Below, one piece after another: positions 8,838 to 17,764 of a stretch of DNA of 64,000 nucleotides. Source of the stretch: Candidatus Cloacimonetes bacterium HGW-Cloacimonetes-3 (GTDB lineage: Bacteria > Cloacimonadota > Cloacimonadia > Cloacimonadales > Cloacimonadaceae); assembly GCA_002840645.1 (NCBI GenBank), contig PHBO01000007.1, forward strand, positions 1 through 64,000, given 5' to 3'. The position numbers and the translations under genes were made by a program. Numbering within the stretch: the stretch's first letter is position 1; every line of letters starts with the position of its first letter. The notes under the pieces were generated by a model. That model had not been told where the DNA came from, searched no databases, and saw only the letters and a list, made by a program, of their open reading frames with translations.

Positions 8838-9742
8838 TATTTTACCAGCATTGCCGCCAAAGCGATAGAATATAGCTTGCTAAGTTCACTATCCCCGCGG
8901 GAGGACAGCACGCAAGGAACCCTGGCACCCATCACAATAGCACCCAGTTCGCTTTTCAACAGCTTCACAATAACCTTGTAAAAGGTGTTACCTGCTTCGA
9001 TATTGGGGAACAGGATACAATCCGCATCGCCGCATACATCGCTGGTAACGCCTTTAATTAGTGCGCTTTCTTTGTCTATAATCAGATCCATCCCCAGAGG
9101 ACCTTCCACAAGAGCACCTTTTATCTGCCCGCGTTGTGCCATCTTGGATATAATAGCACCATCCGCACAGGAGGGTATTTTGGGGAGGGTTTGCTCGGAA
9201 GCAGCCATAATCGCTACTTTAGGGGTATCGATACCAAGGAGTTTGGCAGCCTTTATCAGATAATTCGTAATCGCCACTTTCTGATTCAGATCGGGGAGGG
9301 GAATTATCGCCACATCACCAAAGATCAATAGTTTATGATAATTCAGAGGTTCAGCGACAGTAATGTGAGTCAAGATTGCACCGGGATCCATCAAACCTTT
9401 TTCTTTGTTTAAAATGGCTTTCATATAACGGTCTGTGGAAAGCAGCCCTTTCATCAGAAAGTCCCCTTCTCCGGCGTTAATCATTTCCACTGCTTTGGCA
9501 GCAGAGCCGGTATCTGAGGGACAGTGCACGATTTTCAGCTTGCTGCAATCCAGGCTATGCTCTGCGCAAACCTGCTTGATAATCTTCTCATCACCTACAA
9601 GAATTCCATCCACAATGCCCATCTGCACCGCTTCGTACACAGCTTTGATAGAGTGAGAGTCAATTGCCCAGGCGGCAACTACACGTTTTTTGGGACGCGT
9701 AGCAAGGGATTCAAACATCTGGTCCAGTTTCGTAATCTGCAT
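8837..9742 (-). CDS. ptb: Phosphate butyryl/acetyltransferase family protein, paralogue 2
   Basis: The 301-residue product is colinear with the next gene product, sharing the motifs GDFLMKGLLSTDRYMKAIL and IFGDVAIIPLPDLNQKVAI, and so it arose by tandem duplication. It is the first gene of the ptb-ptb-rpiB-glyA-ppx run. AAGGAAG lies about 8 bases before the ATG. A TTGACA on the minus strand at 9918-9913 may be the -35 box, with only a weak -10. The two copies could form a hetero-oligomer or handle different acyl groups, for example branched-chain acids from amino-acid fermentation. That is inference. Confidence 0.85.
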   Translation of the reverse strand: MQITKLDQMFESLATRPKKRVVAAWAIDSHSIKAVYEAVQMGIVDGILVGDEKIIKQVCAEHSLDCSKLKIVHCPSDTGSAAKAVEMINAGEGDFLMKGLLSTDRYMKAILNKEKGLMDPGAILTHITVAEPLNYHKLLIFGDVAIIPLPDLNQKVAITNYLIKAAKLLGIDTPKVAIMAASEQTLPKIPSCADGAIISKMAQRGQIKGALVEGPLGMDLIIDKESALIKGVTSDVCGDADCILFPNIEAGNTFYKVIVKLLKSELGAIVMGARVPCVLSSRGDSELSKLYSIALAAMLVK

Positions 9743-10020
9743 CAGTTTTCTTCCTTCTTTGTATTCCGTTTATTTTATATACATAATCTTAGAATATCAT
9801 AGCCATACCTGTAACAGAATCCTTCCATGCCGACAGGGGTAAATGGCGTACTAAGCCATGCTGTAAACACGATAATCTTCGCTTAAGCATAAACCTTAAT
9901 TATCTTGATATTTGTCAAGTCCAATGTTTTCCACAAACCCTAAGCCAATAAATTCAGATTTATCTTGCCAGAAATCAAGATTTCTTTATTAATGCATACA
10001 AAGTTTTTCAGGAGGTAGTT

Positions 10021-10962
10021 ATGCCGATATTATACGTAGTGATTGTGTTCGCAGCCCTTGTGATATCGATCATTTCCCGTGGCTTGATTGTGGTACGTCA
10101 AGCACAAGTAGTTCTCGTGGAACGCCTGGGTAAGTATTACAAGACTCTGGATTCCGGCATTCATATCATCATTCCCATATTCGATAGAATCCGCCCCATT
10201 CACTGGCGTTATAACAAGAGTGATTTTCGTGGGAACGTGATAGTGCTACAGAAGGTGGAAGACCGCATCGACCTGCGCGAAACAGTGTACGATTTCCCCC
10301 GCCAGAACGTGATTACCAGTGATAATGTATCCATAAACATCAATGCCATGCTCTATTTCCAGATCACTGACCCCTACAAAGCGGTGTACGAAATAGGCAA
10401 CCTGCCGGAAGCCATAGAAAAGCTTACTCAGACCTCACTTCGTAACGTGATAGGCGAGCTTCAGCTGGATAAGACCCTTATCTCCCGCGATACAATTAAC
10501 AACAAGCTGCGTGATATCCTGGATGATGCCACGGATAAATGGGGCGTGAAAGTAAATCGGGTGGAATTGCAGGACATCCTGCCTCCGGAAGAAATTAAGA
10601 CCGCCATGGAAAAGGAAATGCGTGCTGAGCGTGATAAACGCGCCAAAATCCTGCAAGCCGATGGTGAGCGGGAATACCAAATCCGTGTAGCTGAAGGTGA
10701 CAAACAAGCACGTATAGCCCGCGCACAGGGTGAGGCTCAGTCCAAGCTTTTAGTTGCCGATGCAGAACGCAAATCTATCGAGTTTATCGCTGAGGCAGTT
10801 AAGGGAACATCAACAGATCCAGCGCAGTACCAGATTGCCCTCAAATACGTTGCTGCTTTCTCTGAGATCATGAAACAGGGCGATAAGACAGTAGTTATCC
10901 CCTACGAATCATCCGCTCTTTTAGGCAGTGTGAAAACCCTGGCAAATATATTTAAACAATAG
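10021..10962 (+). CDS. SPFH/band 7 (stomatin-like) membrane protein
   Basis: The 313 residues begin with one N-terminal transmembrane helix (about residues 2-22). An SPFH/band 7 domain follows (RGLIVVRQAQVVLVERLGKY onward, about 20-190), then a charged alpha-helical region (EMRAERDKRAKILQADGERE) that usually drives oligomerisation. Family members form large ring assemblies in the inner membrane and scaffold or control membrane proteases. GGAGG stands just upstream of the ATG. No NfeD partner gene is adjacent. A 16-bp dyad (AGAAATC-AA-GATTTCT, 9970-9985) lies in the upstream spacer. A strong terminator follows the gene. Confidence 0.92.
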   Translation: MPILYVVIVFAALVISIISRGLIVVRQAQVVLVERLGKYYKTLDSGIHIIIPIFDRIRPIHWRYNKSDFRGNVIVLQKVEDRIDLRETVYDFPRQNVITSDNVSININAMLYFQITDPYKAVYEIGNLPEAIEKLTQTSLRNVIGELQLDKTLISRDTINNKLRDILDDATDKWGVKVNRVELQDILPPEEIKTAMEKEMRAERDKRAKILQADGEREYQIRVAEGDKQARIARAQGEAQSKLLVADAERKSIEFIAEAVKGTSTDPAQYQIALKYVAAFSEIMKQGDKTVVIPYESSALLGSVKTLANIFKQ

Positions 10963-10982
10963 CATTTAACGCTGTATAAACC

Positions 10983-11019
10983 ACAAGGGTGCAGGCATCA
11001 GCTTGCACCCTTGTTTTTA
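10983..11019 (+). terminator. Rho-independent terminator
   Basis: Eleven-base arms ACAAGGGTGCA and TGCACCCTTGT enclose a 10-base loop and are followed by TTTTT. It lies 20 bases after the SPFH stop. The same stem occurs again at 12462-12494. Confidence 0.9.
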
Positions 11020-11076
11020 TTCAAACATCCCGTTTCCGGTTTTAACCAATTACGGAATAACAACTTTCGTAATTAT

Positions 11077-11514
11077 TTAATATCTATAGCTCGGTTCGTT
11101 TATCAATAACCAGAACAAGCCCAGGTAGTTAATCGCCACGATAAATCTGTCGTTATCCACCGGCTTTCTGATGTAAGCATTTGCACCAAGATCGTAACTG
11201 TTATCTATATCATCCTCTTCGGAGGAAGTGGTTAGCACCACTATCGGGATTCTTTTGGTTCTGTCATCGGCTTTAATTTGCCTAAGCACTTCCATACCGT
11301 CCACTACCGGCAGCTTTAGATCCAGGAGTATCAAGGCGGGATAATCATCCCGATCGTCTATGCCACACTCTTCAAACAGATATTTCAAAGCCTCGGCACC
11401 ATCTTCTTTAACTACCAGGTTATTGGCTATCTTGCTTTTTGCCAAGGCTCTTGTAGTCAATTCAATATCACTGGGGTTATCTTCCACCAGTAGAATTTTT
11501 TTACTGCTTATCAT
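11077..11514 (-). CDS. CheY-like single-domain response regulator (Rcp1-type)
   Basis: A receiver domain without an output domain, 145 residues from the ATG at 11514. That start has TAAGGAGT upstream and overlaps the kinase stop as ATGA. Receiver signatures are LLVEDNPSDIEL (acidic pocket), LILLDLKLPVVDG with the phospho-acceptor aspartate, VVLTTSS, and the conserved lysine in YIRKP. This subtype commonly pairs with phytochrome-type kinases through phosphotransfer or protein contact. It is the partner of the kinase immediately upstream; the downstream target is unknown. Confidence 0.93.
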   Translation of the reverse strand: MISSKKILLVEDNPSDIELTTRALAKSKIANNLVVKEDGAEALKYLFEECGIDDRDDYPALILLDLKLPVVDGMEVLRQIKADDRTKRIPIVVLTTSSEEDDIDNSYDLGANAYIRKPVDNDRFIVAINYLGLFWLLINEPSYRY

Positions 11515-12263
11515 GTTAAACTCCTTATCGCCCAAAAGAAGGTAGCACCATTATCCACAGTGCTTTCCACCCAGATATTGCCACCATGCCTCAAAACAAT
11601 ACGCTGAACCATAGCCAGCCCAATACCAATTCCGGGATAATCGTTCGGTTTGTGCATTCGTTGAAACGCTCCAAACAGTTTTTTGGCATATGCAAGGTTA
11701 AAACCGGCACCGTTATCGCGCACAAAGTAAACTCTCTCGTTGTCTGAAATGGTACTGCCAATATCTATTTGCGCAAGCTCTTTCTTTTCTGTAAACTTCC
11801 ATGCATTGTGCAGTAGCTTAGTCATCATAATATTCATCAGGAACTTATCTGCCATAATGCTAAGGGAAGGCTCGATATTAACTCTAATCTTTCGTCCCGG
11901 TTCCTGCTCCCGAAACATACTAATAATGCTATCAGACATGCACGAAAGATCAACGCTTTCCAATTCTATCACTCGCCGGCTGATACGCGATAGCTGTAGC
12001 AGGGATTCTATCAGTTCGTGCATCCGCAAGGTTTCGTTGCGGATTCTGCTAAGGTATATTTTTGCTGTTTCGTCCAGTATTTCCGCATAATCTTCGCTTA
12101 AAGCCTGGCTCCAGCCGTCTATACCTCTAAGGGGAGAACGCAAATCGTGGGAAACCGAATAGGCAAAATCCTCCATTTCCTTATTACTTTGCTCCAGCCT
12201 GGCGGTCAGGTCTTTAATCCTTTGTTCCAGCTCTTCAATCGAACTTTTTATAACTCTGTCCAC
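11511..12263 (-). CDS. Sensor-less histidine kinase
   Basis: A 250-residue histidine kinase. An N-terminal coiled coil (residues about 8-35) leads to the H-box DFAYSVSHDLRSPLRGIDGW with the phospho-accepting histidine. The ATPase domain follows, with N-box LLHNAWKF, G1 VRDNGAGFN and G2 GIGIGLAMVQRI. There is no transmembrane segment or sensor domain, so it is probably cytoplasmic and receives its signal from a partner protein or through the coiled coil. The start is GTG with GGAG about 10 bases upstream. It is translationally coupled to the response regulator. Confidence 0.92.
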   Translation of the reverse strand: MDRVIKSSIEELEQRIKDLTARLEQSNKEMEDFAYSVSHDLRSPLRGIDGWSQALSEDYAEILDETAKIYLSRIRNETLRMHELIESLLQLSRISRRVIELESVDLSCMSDSIISMFREQEPGRKIRVNIEPSLSIMADKFLMNIMMTKLLHNAWKFTEKKELAQIDIGSTISDNERVYFVRDNGAGFNLAYAKKLFGAFQRMHKPNDYPGIGIGLAMVQRIVLRHGGNIWVESTVDNGATFFWAIRSLT

Positions 12264-12458
12264 CTTTTTTACGCTCCGTAATACCCGTTAAACAGTAATT
12301 TAAGGGTTAAAACAGATGATTTCACACTTGCGGACAAAGTAGTAATTCTTTATAAGCTGTCAAGATTTTTCTTGCGTTGGCATAGTATTTATCATTTTAA
12401 TTTGATATCCCCTCCCAAGCTGGCACCGATACTTGCAAAAGATGTTTTCTTGTGGCAT

Positions 12459-12494
12459 AAAACAAGGGTGCAGCTATCAAGCTTGCACCCTTGT
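12459..12494 (-). terminator. Rho-independent terminator for the pRiA4b-like gene
   Basis: Read on the minus strand, the stem ACAAGGGTGCA/TGCACCCTTGT is followed by a short T run. The stem sequence is identical to the terminator at 10983-11014 and the loop is similar. The spacer 12264-12458 shows no gene. Confidence 0.75.
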
Positions 12495-12521
12495 TTATAT
12501 CTCTGTTTCGCTAATCTTTAT

Positions 12522-13106
12522 CTATAATCCTGACAGCTTCTGGCGTTCATGCGGATCATCGAATTCCACATCCTCAGGTTCAAATTCCTCAGGGTCAAAA
12601 TCCTCGCCCAGCCATTCCAGAACGTCTTGATATGCTTCGCTTTCCGGGTGTGATAAAACATCCAGATAGCCGTAGTAACCGGGAAGCCCACCACAATCTT
12701 CAGGCGGACAGGCATTCTTGCCGCCGCTGCAAAATGGGTAAACCACATCTTCCTTTTCGGGCGTAACCTTTTCCAGAGTAAGCTTATGCCTCCAGTCGTC
12801 ACCAAAATCGTAAACGTAGGTGGCGGCAGGATTCTGCAAACTAAAGAAATCCCGGATAAATTCTCCGGTGCTCTTCAGATATTCATTTGCTTCCGGGATG
12901 CCGATTTGCACGCTCCGCTTGGTGCGCAGAGAGTACATTGTAAACATGTGTAAATGGCAATCTTCCCAGCCCATTGCGTCCTGAATCGCAACATGTAAAT
13001 CCCAAAAACGATAGTTGCCGGGAACAGTTATCTTTCTCCATATCGGGGGTTTGCTGCCTATCAGGGTGATTTTGAACTGGTACACTTGGTTTATTTGCTT
13101 TCTCAT
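12522..13106 (-). CDS. Plasmid pRiA4b ORF-3 family protein
   Basis: The 194 residues match the pRiA4b ORF-3-like family. The N-terminal half has YQFKITLIGSKPPIWRKITV and FWDLHVAIQDAMGWEDCHLH, and the middle has YVYDFGDDWRHKLTLE, the family's most characteristic segment. A cysteine-rich C-terminal part (CSGGKNACPPEDCGG) may bind metal. These proteins are widespread in bacteria and mobile elements; their biochemical role is not established. The gene stands alone with its own terminator. Confidence 0.88.
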   Translation of the reverse strand: MRKQINQVYQFKITLIGSKPPIWRKITVPGNYRFWDLHVAIQDAMGWEDCHLHMFTMYSLRTKRSVQIGIPEANEYLKSTGEFIRDFFSLQNPAATYVYDFGDDWRHKLTLEKVTPEKEDVVYPFCSGGKNACPPEDCGGLPGYYGYLDVLSHPESEAYQDVLEWLGEDFDPEEFEPEDVEFDDPHERQKLSGL

Positions 13107-13193
13107 ATCCTCTCTCGCTGGCGCTAATTATGGTTGATTACCATGTACGTGACATTTATCTTATATGTGCCTGTGAAGTCAAGGAGAATTATA

Positions 13194-13304
13194 TTTTCCG
13201 CTTCTTCCCTGCTGCAATTACTTATGCATTACGCATGAAATACGGATGCGATGCGTAATGCATGCGTAATTCTACCCCAATTACAGCAAGGAAGAAGCGG
13301 AAAA
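13194..13304. repeat. Nested-palindrome repeat, family A copy 1 (111 bp)
   Basis: The outer arms TTTTCCGCTTCTTCC and GGAAGAAGCGGAAAA are perfect complements. Inside them ATGCATTACGCAT (13224-13236) pairs with ATGCGTAATGCAT (13251-13263). A 58-base core (13216-13273) recurs exactly at 19135-19192 in the same orientation, together with the right arm. It resembles a REP or miniature inverted-repeat element. The rest of the 13107-13482 spacer has no gene. Confidence 0.88.
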
Positions 13305-13482
13305 AGAATAATAGTCACACGGATTTGGCGTTTTTATGTAGTGAAATCTTTGGAAGTTAAAAATGGGGGATGCCTGATAGATTTAGCATTTGACAATAAA
13401 CACAGTCTCGAATTATTGACTTGAGAGTATATGATTCGGTAACGAATACTGTCAATTAAGGCAAGAGTTTAAAGGATAAATA

Positions 13483-14727
13483 ATGCAGATCAACCGCACC
13501 CTGTTAAAAAACAAGGCTGTGCAGCAATTCATAAAATACGTGATTGTAGGCTGCATAGTTACTGGCATCGATATGATCGCTTTGCACCTAAGTTACAGGT
13601 GGTTGAGTATTCCTATCAAGCAATCGGTGATCATAGGCTTTATGTGCGGTAATATATCCAGCTTTGTCTTCAATAAATACTACACATTCCGTAACATGTC
13701 TCACGCAATCATCCGCCAATACATAAAATACTTCGCCACCAGTATGACCGGCTTGCTCTGGACGCTACTGCTGATGACATTATTCTACGAAACTCTGAAT
13801 CTGTTTGCGGGAATTACTCATAACAACTACCTGCTGTGCAAGATGGTCGTGGCAGTGATAGTGATGTTCTGGAATTTTATGATAATCAGGCATTGGACGC
13901 TGGCGGATTATGACCTCTCTCCTTTACCCCCGCTGTCCACTTTTAAAAAGCAACCCAGCTGCCACTTAAGCGTTATTATTCCCGCTTATAACGAGCATAA
14001 TCGCCTTCCCTCTACTTTAAATGCAGTGTTTGCCTGGCTGGAGAACAGGGATTTCACCTATGAAGTGCTGGTGATAAATGATGGCAGCACCGACAGCATG
14101 GTTCAAATCCTGAAAGAGCAGTTTAGAGAAAAACCATGTCTTCAGATATGGTCACTACCGCATAATATGGGCAAGGGGTCAGCTGTACGCGAGGGAATGC
14201 TTCTGGCAAACGGAGCTTTCAGACTGTTCATGGATGCTGATCATCAGATCAGAATTGATGAATTGGATGCTTTCCTGCCACTGGCAGGAACCAGGCGAGT
14301 GATTATCGGCTCTAAATATGCCGATACCGAAACGCAAACAAAAGAGATAACTGCATCGCGGCATTTTGTCTCTCGATTGGGTAATTTTATCATTAGGTTT
14401 CTGCTAAGCTTAGAGCTACAGGATACTCAGTGCGGTTTCAAGCTGTTTCCGGCTGAGGTAGCAGAAACAGTATTCCGCTTGCAGAAACTACGCGGGTTCG
14501 CCTTTGATGTGGAGATACTAAGCCTTGCGCAGCTTTTCCAAATAGAGATTATGGAACTACCAATAACTCTGTACCCTGCCTCTGAAACCAGAGTTAGAAC
14601 CGTTAAAGACAGCATCAGTGTGTTTTTTGACCTGTTACGGATCAAGATGAATATCTGGCGCCGGCAATATAAGGTGTCCTCACTCTCCAAGTTGTCCACC
14701 GGTGTAACCCTTAAGCGCGAGAAGTAA
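13483..14727 (+). CDS. GtrA-like membrane domain fused to family 2 glycosyltransferase
   Basis: Residues about 10-140 form a GtrA-type domain with four membrane helices (QFIKYVIVGCIVTGIDMIAL; FVFNKYYTFRN; NFMIIRHWTLADY), proposed to flip undecaprenyl-phosphate-linked sugars. Residues about 155-385 form a GT2 domain of the dolichyl-phosphate glucosyltransferase type: SVIIPAYNEHNRLPSTL, VINDGSTDSM, FMDADHQ (the DxD region) and DTQCGFKLFP. The fusion should both make and flip a polyprenyl-phosphate sugar in the inner membrane. It opens the polysaccharide cluster, three bases before the next gene. Confidence 0.9.
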   Translation: MQINRTLLKNKAVQQFIKYVIVGCIVTGIDMIALHLSYRWLSIPIKQSVIIGFMCGNISSFVFNKYYTFRNMSHAIIRQYIKYFATSMTGLLWTLLLMTLFYETLNLFAGITHNNYLLCKMVVAVIVMFWNFMIIRHWTLADYDLSPLPPLSTFKKQPSCHLSVIIPAYNEHNRLPSTLNAVFAWLENRDFTYEVLVINDGSTDSMVQILKEQFREKPCLQIWSLPHNMGKGSAVREGMLLANGAFRLFMDADHQIRIDELDAFLPLAGTRRVIIGSKYADTETQTKEITASRHFVSRLGNFIIRFLLSLELQDTQCGFKLFPAEVAETVFRLQKLRGFAFDVEILSLAQLFQIEIMELPITLYPASETRVRTVKDSISVFFDLLRIKMNIWRRQYKVSSLSKLSTGVTLKREK

Positions 14728-14730
14728 ACT

Positions 14731-16479
14731 ATGCACTTCTCCGCCAAGCTTTTTAATCTTATTTGCCTGTTTGCACTGCTGGTGGCAGCTGTTGGTGTTT
14801 GGCAGATAAATAGAGATGCCCGATTTTCTTCTGATGATTACCTTTACAGCTTCAAGTTTAATCCCGGCTTTGCATATGCCGATCCCGCCACGCTAACCTA
14901 CGAACCTATAAAGAGTGTTGCAGACTACTTTCAGTCACTTTCCAACTTGTATCAATCACTTACGGGCAGGATTGTTCCGCATGCCTTGTTGCAGTTGTTT
15001 CTGCTGTTTCCGGGATGGCTGTTTGATCTGCTTAACACCTTGGCATTATTTACCCTAACAGCCCTGTATGCCTCTTGGATAGCAAGGCGCAGGCATGATT
15101 TGCGGATTCCCCTTTGGTTGTTATCTACGATGCTGTTCTACTTCGGTGTTTCCTCTGCTAACCGGAATTTCTATTTGCCCGCTTTCAGTTGTAACTATAT
15201 TTGGACACAACTAATCGTTTTTGTGTTCTTAATCCCTGTACGTAGATTAATTCAGGAAGATGGAAGCATCCCTCGGGGTTTTTGGCATGCAGTACTAATG
15301 CTATTGCTGGGGCTAATCGCCGGAGACACCAATGAGCCAGTTGTTCCCGCTTTGCTTCTGGCTATGGGGGTTTTTGGGTTATGGAAACTGATAAAATCAC
15401 CCCGGACACTACCCGCATGGTACTACACGGGTATGTTGGGCTTATTGGCTGGCTTTGCTTTCATGTATTTTGCCCCGGGAAATAGCAATAGAGCTGCTTA
15501 TGAAACAGGGATAACCGGAACAAGGGGTATTGGGTTTAGTTTTGCTAATATTATGCCGATTGCCCTAACTTGCCTGGCTTCTATTCCGGTAATGCTAATA
15601 GGCTTTATTGGCGTAACACAACTAAAAAAACCAGTATTGCGGGAAGGTTGGCTTAGCTTTCTCGTTGTTTTCCTGTTCTTTGCAGGTACCATATTTGCAC
15701 TACTCTTTACACCCTTCTTTATACCCCGCATGAATATCCTCTTTGCTGGATTCCTGATGATCTTCTTTTTAGGGCTATTTGTAGCAAGCAGGGAACACAA
15801 CAATATCCTGCTGACACTTATTATCCTAATTGCCTTGCCTGCATTTGGAGCAAAGCTGAAAGCAGATAGCAACAGGATGAACAGAGTAGAGCAAGAGTAT
15901 CAACTATTCCTTAAGCAAGTGCAGAACTGTAACTCTGATTCCTGTTTGGTTAATCCCCGCGCATATCTGGACCCCCTGACCCGTCCGAATTGGGCAAAAC
16001 CGATTGCTACTTATTATGGTAAGCGTTATCTGTGGGTGAAAGATGAATATGCCCCGAACTACTTGGCACAATGGAAAACAGCAACCTACCAAGAGCTCCC
16101 CGCCAGCGATGCGGACAATGTGATGCTGGAAGGTCTGCGCTATGTGAATCACGATCCTTACAGCCGTACTCTGTATGTGCTTCTAAAACAAACGAAAACT
16201 GGTGTAAGCACTGATTCATTGAATGTGACATTGAGGACAGCCGATCTGCCGGAATGGTTGGAATCTCTAATGTTGCTGCTTCCTAAAAGCGTGTTAAATT
16301 ACCTGTTACCCGCAGTGCTTGTTTATCGTCTCCAAGAAGGTTACATGATAGGGGACATAGCAGTTTATGCTTTGCCAATGCCAATAGATAACGGACATGA
16401 AGACATTTTTCGCTTGCGCATCAGGCACGGGGAAAGAGAGGTCAGGACTATTTACTTGCAGGACGTAAGCTTCAGATAG
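14731..16479 (+). CDS. Large polytopic membrane protein (DUF6056-like)
   Basis: 582 residues with about 10 to 12 predicted membrane helices. Just after the first helix comes an SSDDYLYSF segment, the acidic periplasmic loop motif seen in GT-C-like glycosyltransferases and DUF6056 proteins. The C-terminal 150 residues are soluble and probably periplasmic. Directly after the GtrA-GT2 fusion, it is a good candidate for the enzyme that uses the polyprenyl-phosphate sugar to decorate surface polysaccharide (inference). Its 3' end overlaps the convergent ligase gene by 8 bases. Confidence 0.8.
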   Translation: MHFSAKLFNLICLFALLVAAVGVWQINRDARFSSDDYLYSFKFNPGFAYADPATLTYEPIKSVADYFQSLSNLYQSLTGRIVPHALLQLFLLFPGWLFDLLNTLALFTLTALYASWIARRRHDLRIPLWLLSTMLFYFGVSSANRNFYLPAFSCNYIWTQLIVFVFLIPVRRLIQEDGSIPRGFWHAVLMLLLGLIAGDTNEPVVPALLLAMGVFGLWKLIKSPRTLPAWYYTGMLGLLAGFAFMYFAPGNSNRAAYETGITGTRGIGFSFANIMPIALTCLASIPVMLIGFIGVTQLKKPVLREGWLSFLVVFLFFAGTIFALLFTPFFIPRMNILFAGFLMIFFLGLFVASREHNNILLTLIILIALPAFGAKLKADSNRMNRVEQEYQLFLKQVQNCNSDSCLVNPRAYLDPLTRPNWAKPIATYYGKRYLWVKDEYAPNYLAQWKTATYQELPASDADNVMLEGLRYVNHDPYSRTLYVLLKQTKTGVSTDSLNVTLRTADLPEWLESLMLLLPKSVLNYLLPAVLVYRLQEGYMIGDIAVYALPMPIDNGHEDIFRLRIRHGEREVRTIYLQDVSFR

Positions 16480-17764
16480 AAGGATTCTGTTCTGGCTCTG
16501 CCGAACTCTCTTTTACCATAAGTGCAAGTGTAATCCAAAACAACAGGCTAACCGTGTATTGTTGAATGAAGATATCGGTTAAGCAAGAAAAGAGTAACGA
16601 TAGCATCCCCACCCACACACAATAGGCAACCATGTCTTTATTCGGCTTAACAGCTTTCCTGTAGTAGGTTCTAAGGCTTTTATAGATTATCACGAAGTAA
16701 GCTAAAGCTCCAAATATCCCAATCTCCAGCAACAAGTTTAGGTAAACATTGTGGGCATGTTGAGCATATAACATCGGCAAGGGTATCATGTTGTAATACA
16801 TGTCCCGCCATGTGCTGAATCCAATACCGGTGAAGGGGTGAGAGACAATAACAATGCCAGCATTATACCAGGCGATTAAGCGGATTAGAATGGAGATATC
16901 GATAACGGAGCCCACACTTCCACGATTCATCATAGCGGATGGGATTAGCATCGGGATCAAGCCGATGCCAATTATTCCCCACAACCTAATGTTGCGATAC
17001 TTGAACATCAGCATCAGCAAGCCAAACACCACAGCAAGCATCGCCATGCGAGTATATGTGAAAAGCATTCCAAAAAAGATTATCACAGCCGTAAGCAGCC
17101 AAATCAGCCTTGATGTTGAGGTTAGGGATTTGAATGCCAAAGCGAGGCAGAAAAAGAAAGCCAGAGCATAAAAACCGTTGATAGTCATTGCATTAGACCA
17201 GGTGGATCCGATCCTGTCATGAGGATTGGTTAATGCCAGATAGATGCCTATTACCGACACTATTGCCGCCACAATGCTTATAATCCGCATCCATACTTCC
17301 AGTGCGGGTTTTTCGCTGCGGCTATTGCCAATCACGATAAAAGATATCAATGGGACTACAATCGTGGCTACGAAATATAAAACCCCGCCCTGTACGTAAG
17401 TTTTAGTGAGACCTATTATGCCAAACACTGTCAGGACAACAAAGCTTATTGGATATGAAATCAGCAGGTGCCTTTGTCCTGTATAGTAAATATCTGCTAT
17501 TAGGCTGAGACAAAGCAAGGCGAGAGAGAAATAGAAAGCAAGTTCGAATGGCAAAATATATAAGCTGCTTATGATCACTAAACTGCGAGGCAAGGTGCTT
17601 CCCTTCAACAGTATTCCCAGCAGCCATAATCCCAGAATCCCCGTAGCTCTAATTAACAAACTTAAGGAAATCATCTGCAAGGCATAGCCAACTGCCACAG
17701 AAGCAACAATAATGGCTAAAGAGGCAATTCCGGTATAGCTATTGTTTATTGTTTTGATTTTCAT
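16472..17764 (-). CDS. O-antigen ligase/polymerase-like membrane protein
   Basis: 430 residues with roughly 11 to 12 membrane helices. The Wzy_C-type region lies around residues 240-400, including GIGFSTWRDMYYN and the AHNVYLNLLLEIGIFGALAYF segment, a hallmark of O-antigen ligases and polymerases. Such enzymes join or polymerise lipid-linked glycans at the outer face of the inner membrane. The start lies inside the end of the Wzz-like gene (26-base overlap), implying coupled translation with the chain-length protein. Confidence 0.86.
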   Translation of the reverse strand: MKIKTINNSYTGIASLAIIVASVAVGYALQMISLSLLIRATGILGLWLLGILLKGSTLPRSLVIISSLYILPFELAFYFSLALLCLSLIADIYYTGQRHLLISYPISFVVLTVFGIIGLTKTYVQGGVLYFVATIVVPLISFIVIGNSRSEKPALEVWMRIISIVAAIVSVIGIYLALTNPHDRIGSTWSNAMTINGFYALAFFFCLALAFKSLTSTSRLIWLLTAVIIFFGMLFTYTRMAMLAVVFGLLMLMFKYRNIRLWGIIGIGLIPMLIPSAMMNRGSVGSVIDISILIRLIAWYNAGIVIVSHPFTGIGFSTWRDMYYNMIPLPMLYAQHAHNVYLNLLLEIGIFGALAYFVIIYKSLRTYYRKAVKPNKDMVAYCVWVGMLSLLFSCLTDIFIQQYTVSLLFWITLALMVKESSAEPEQNPSI

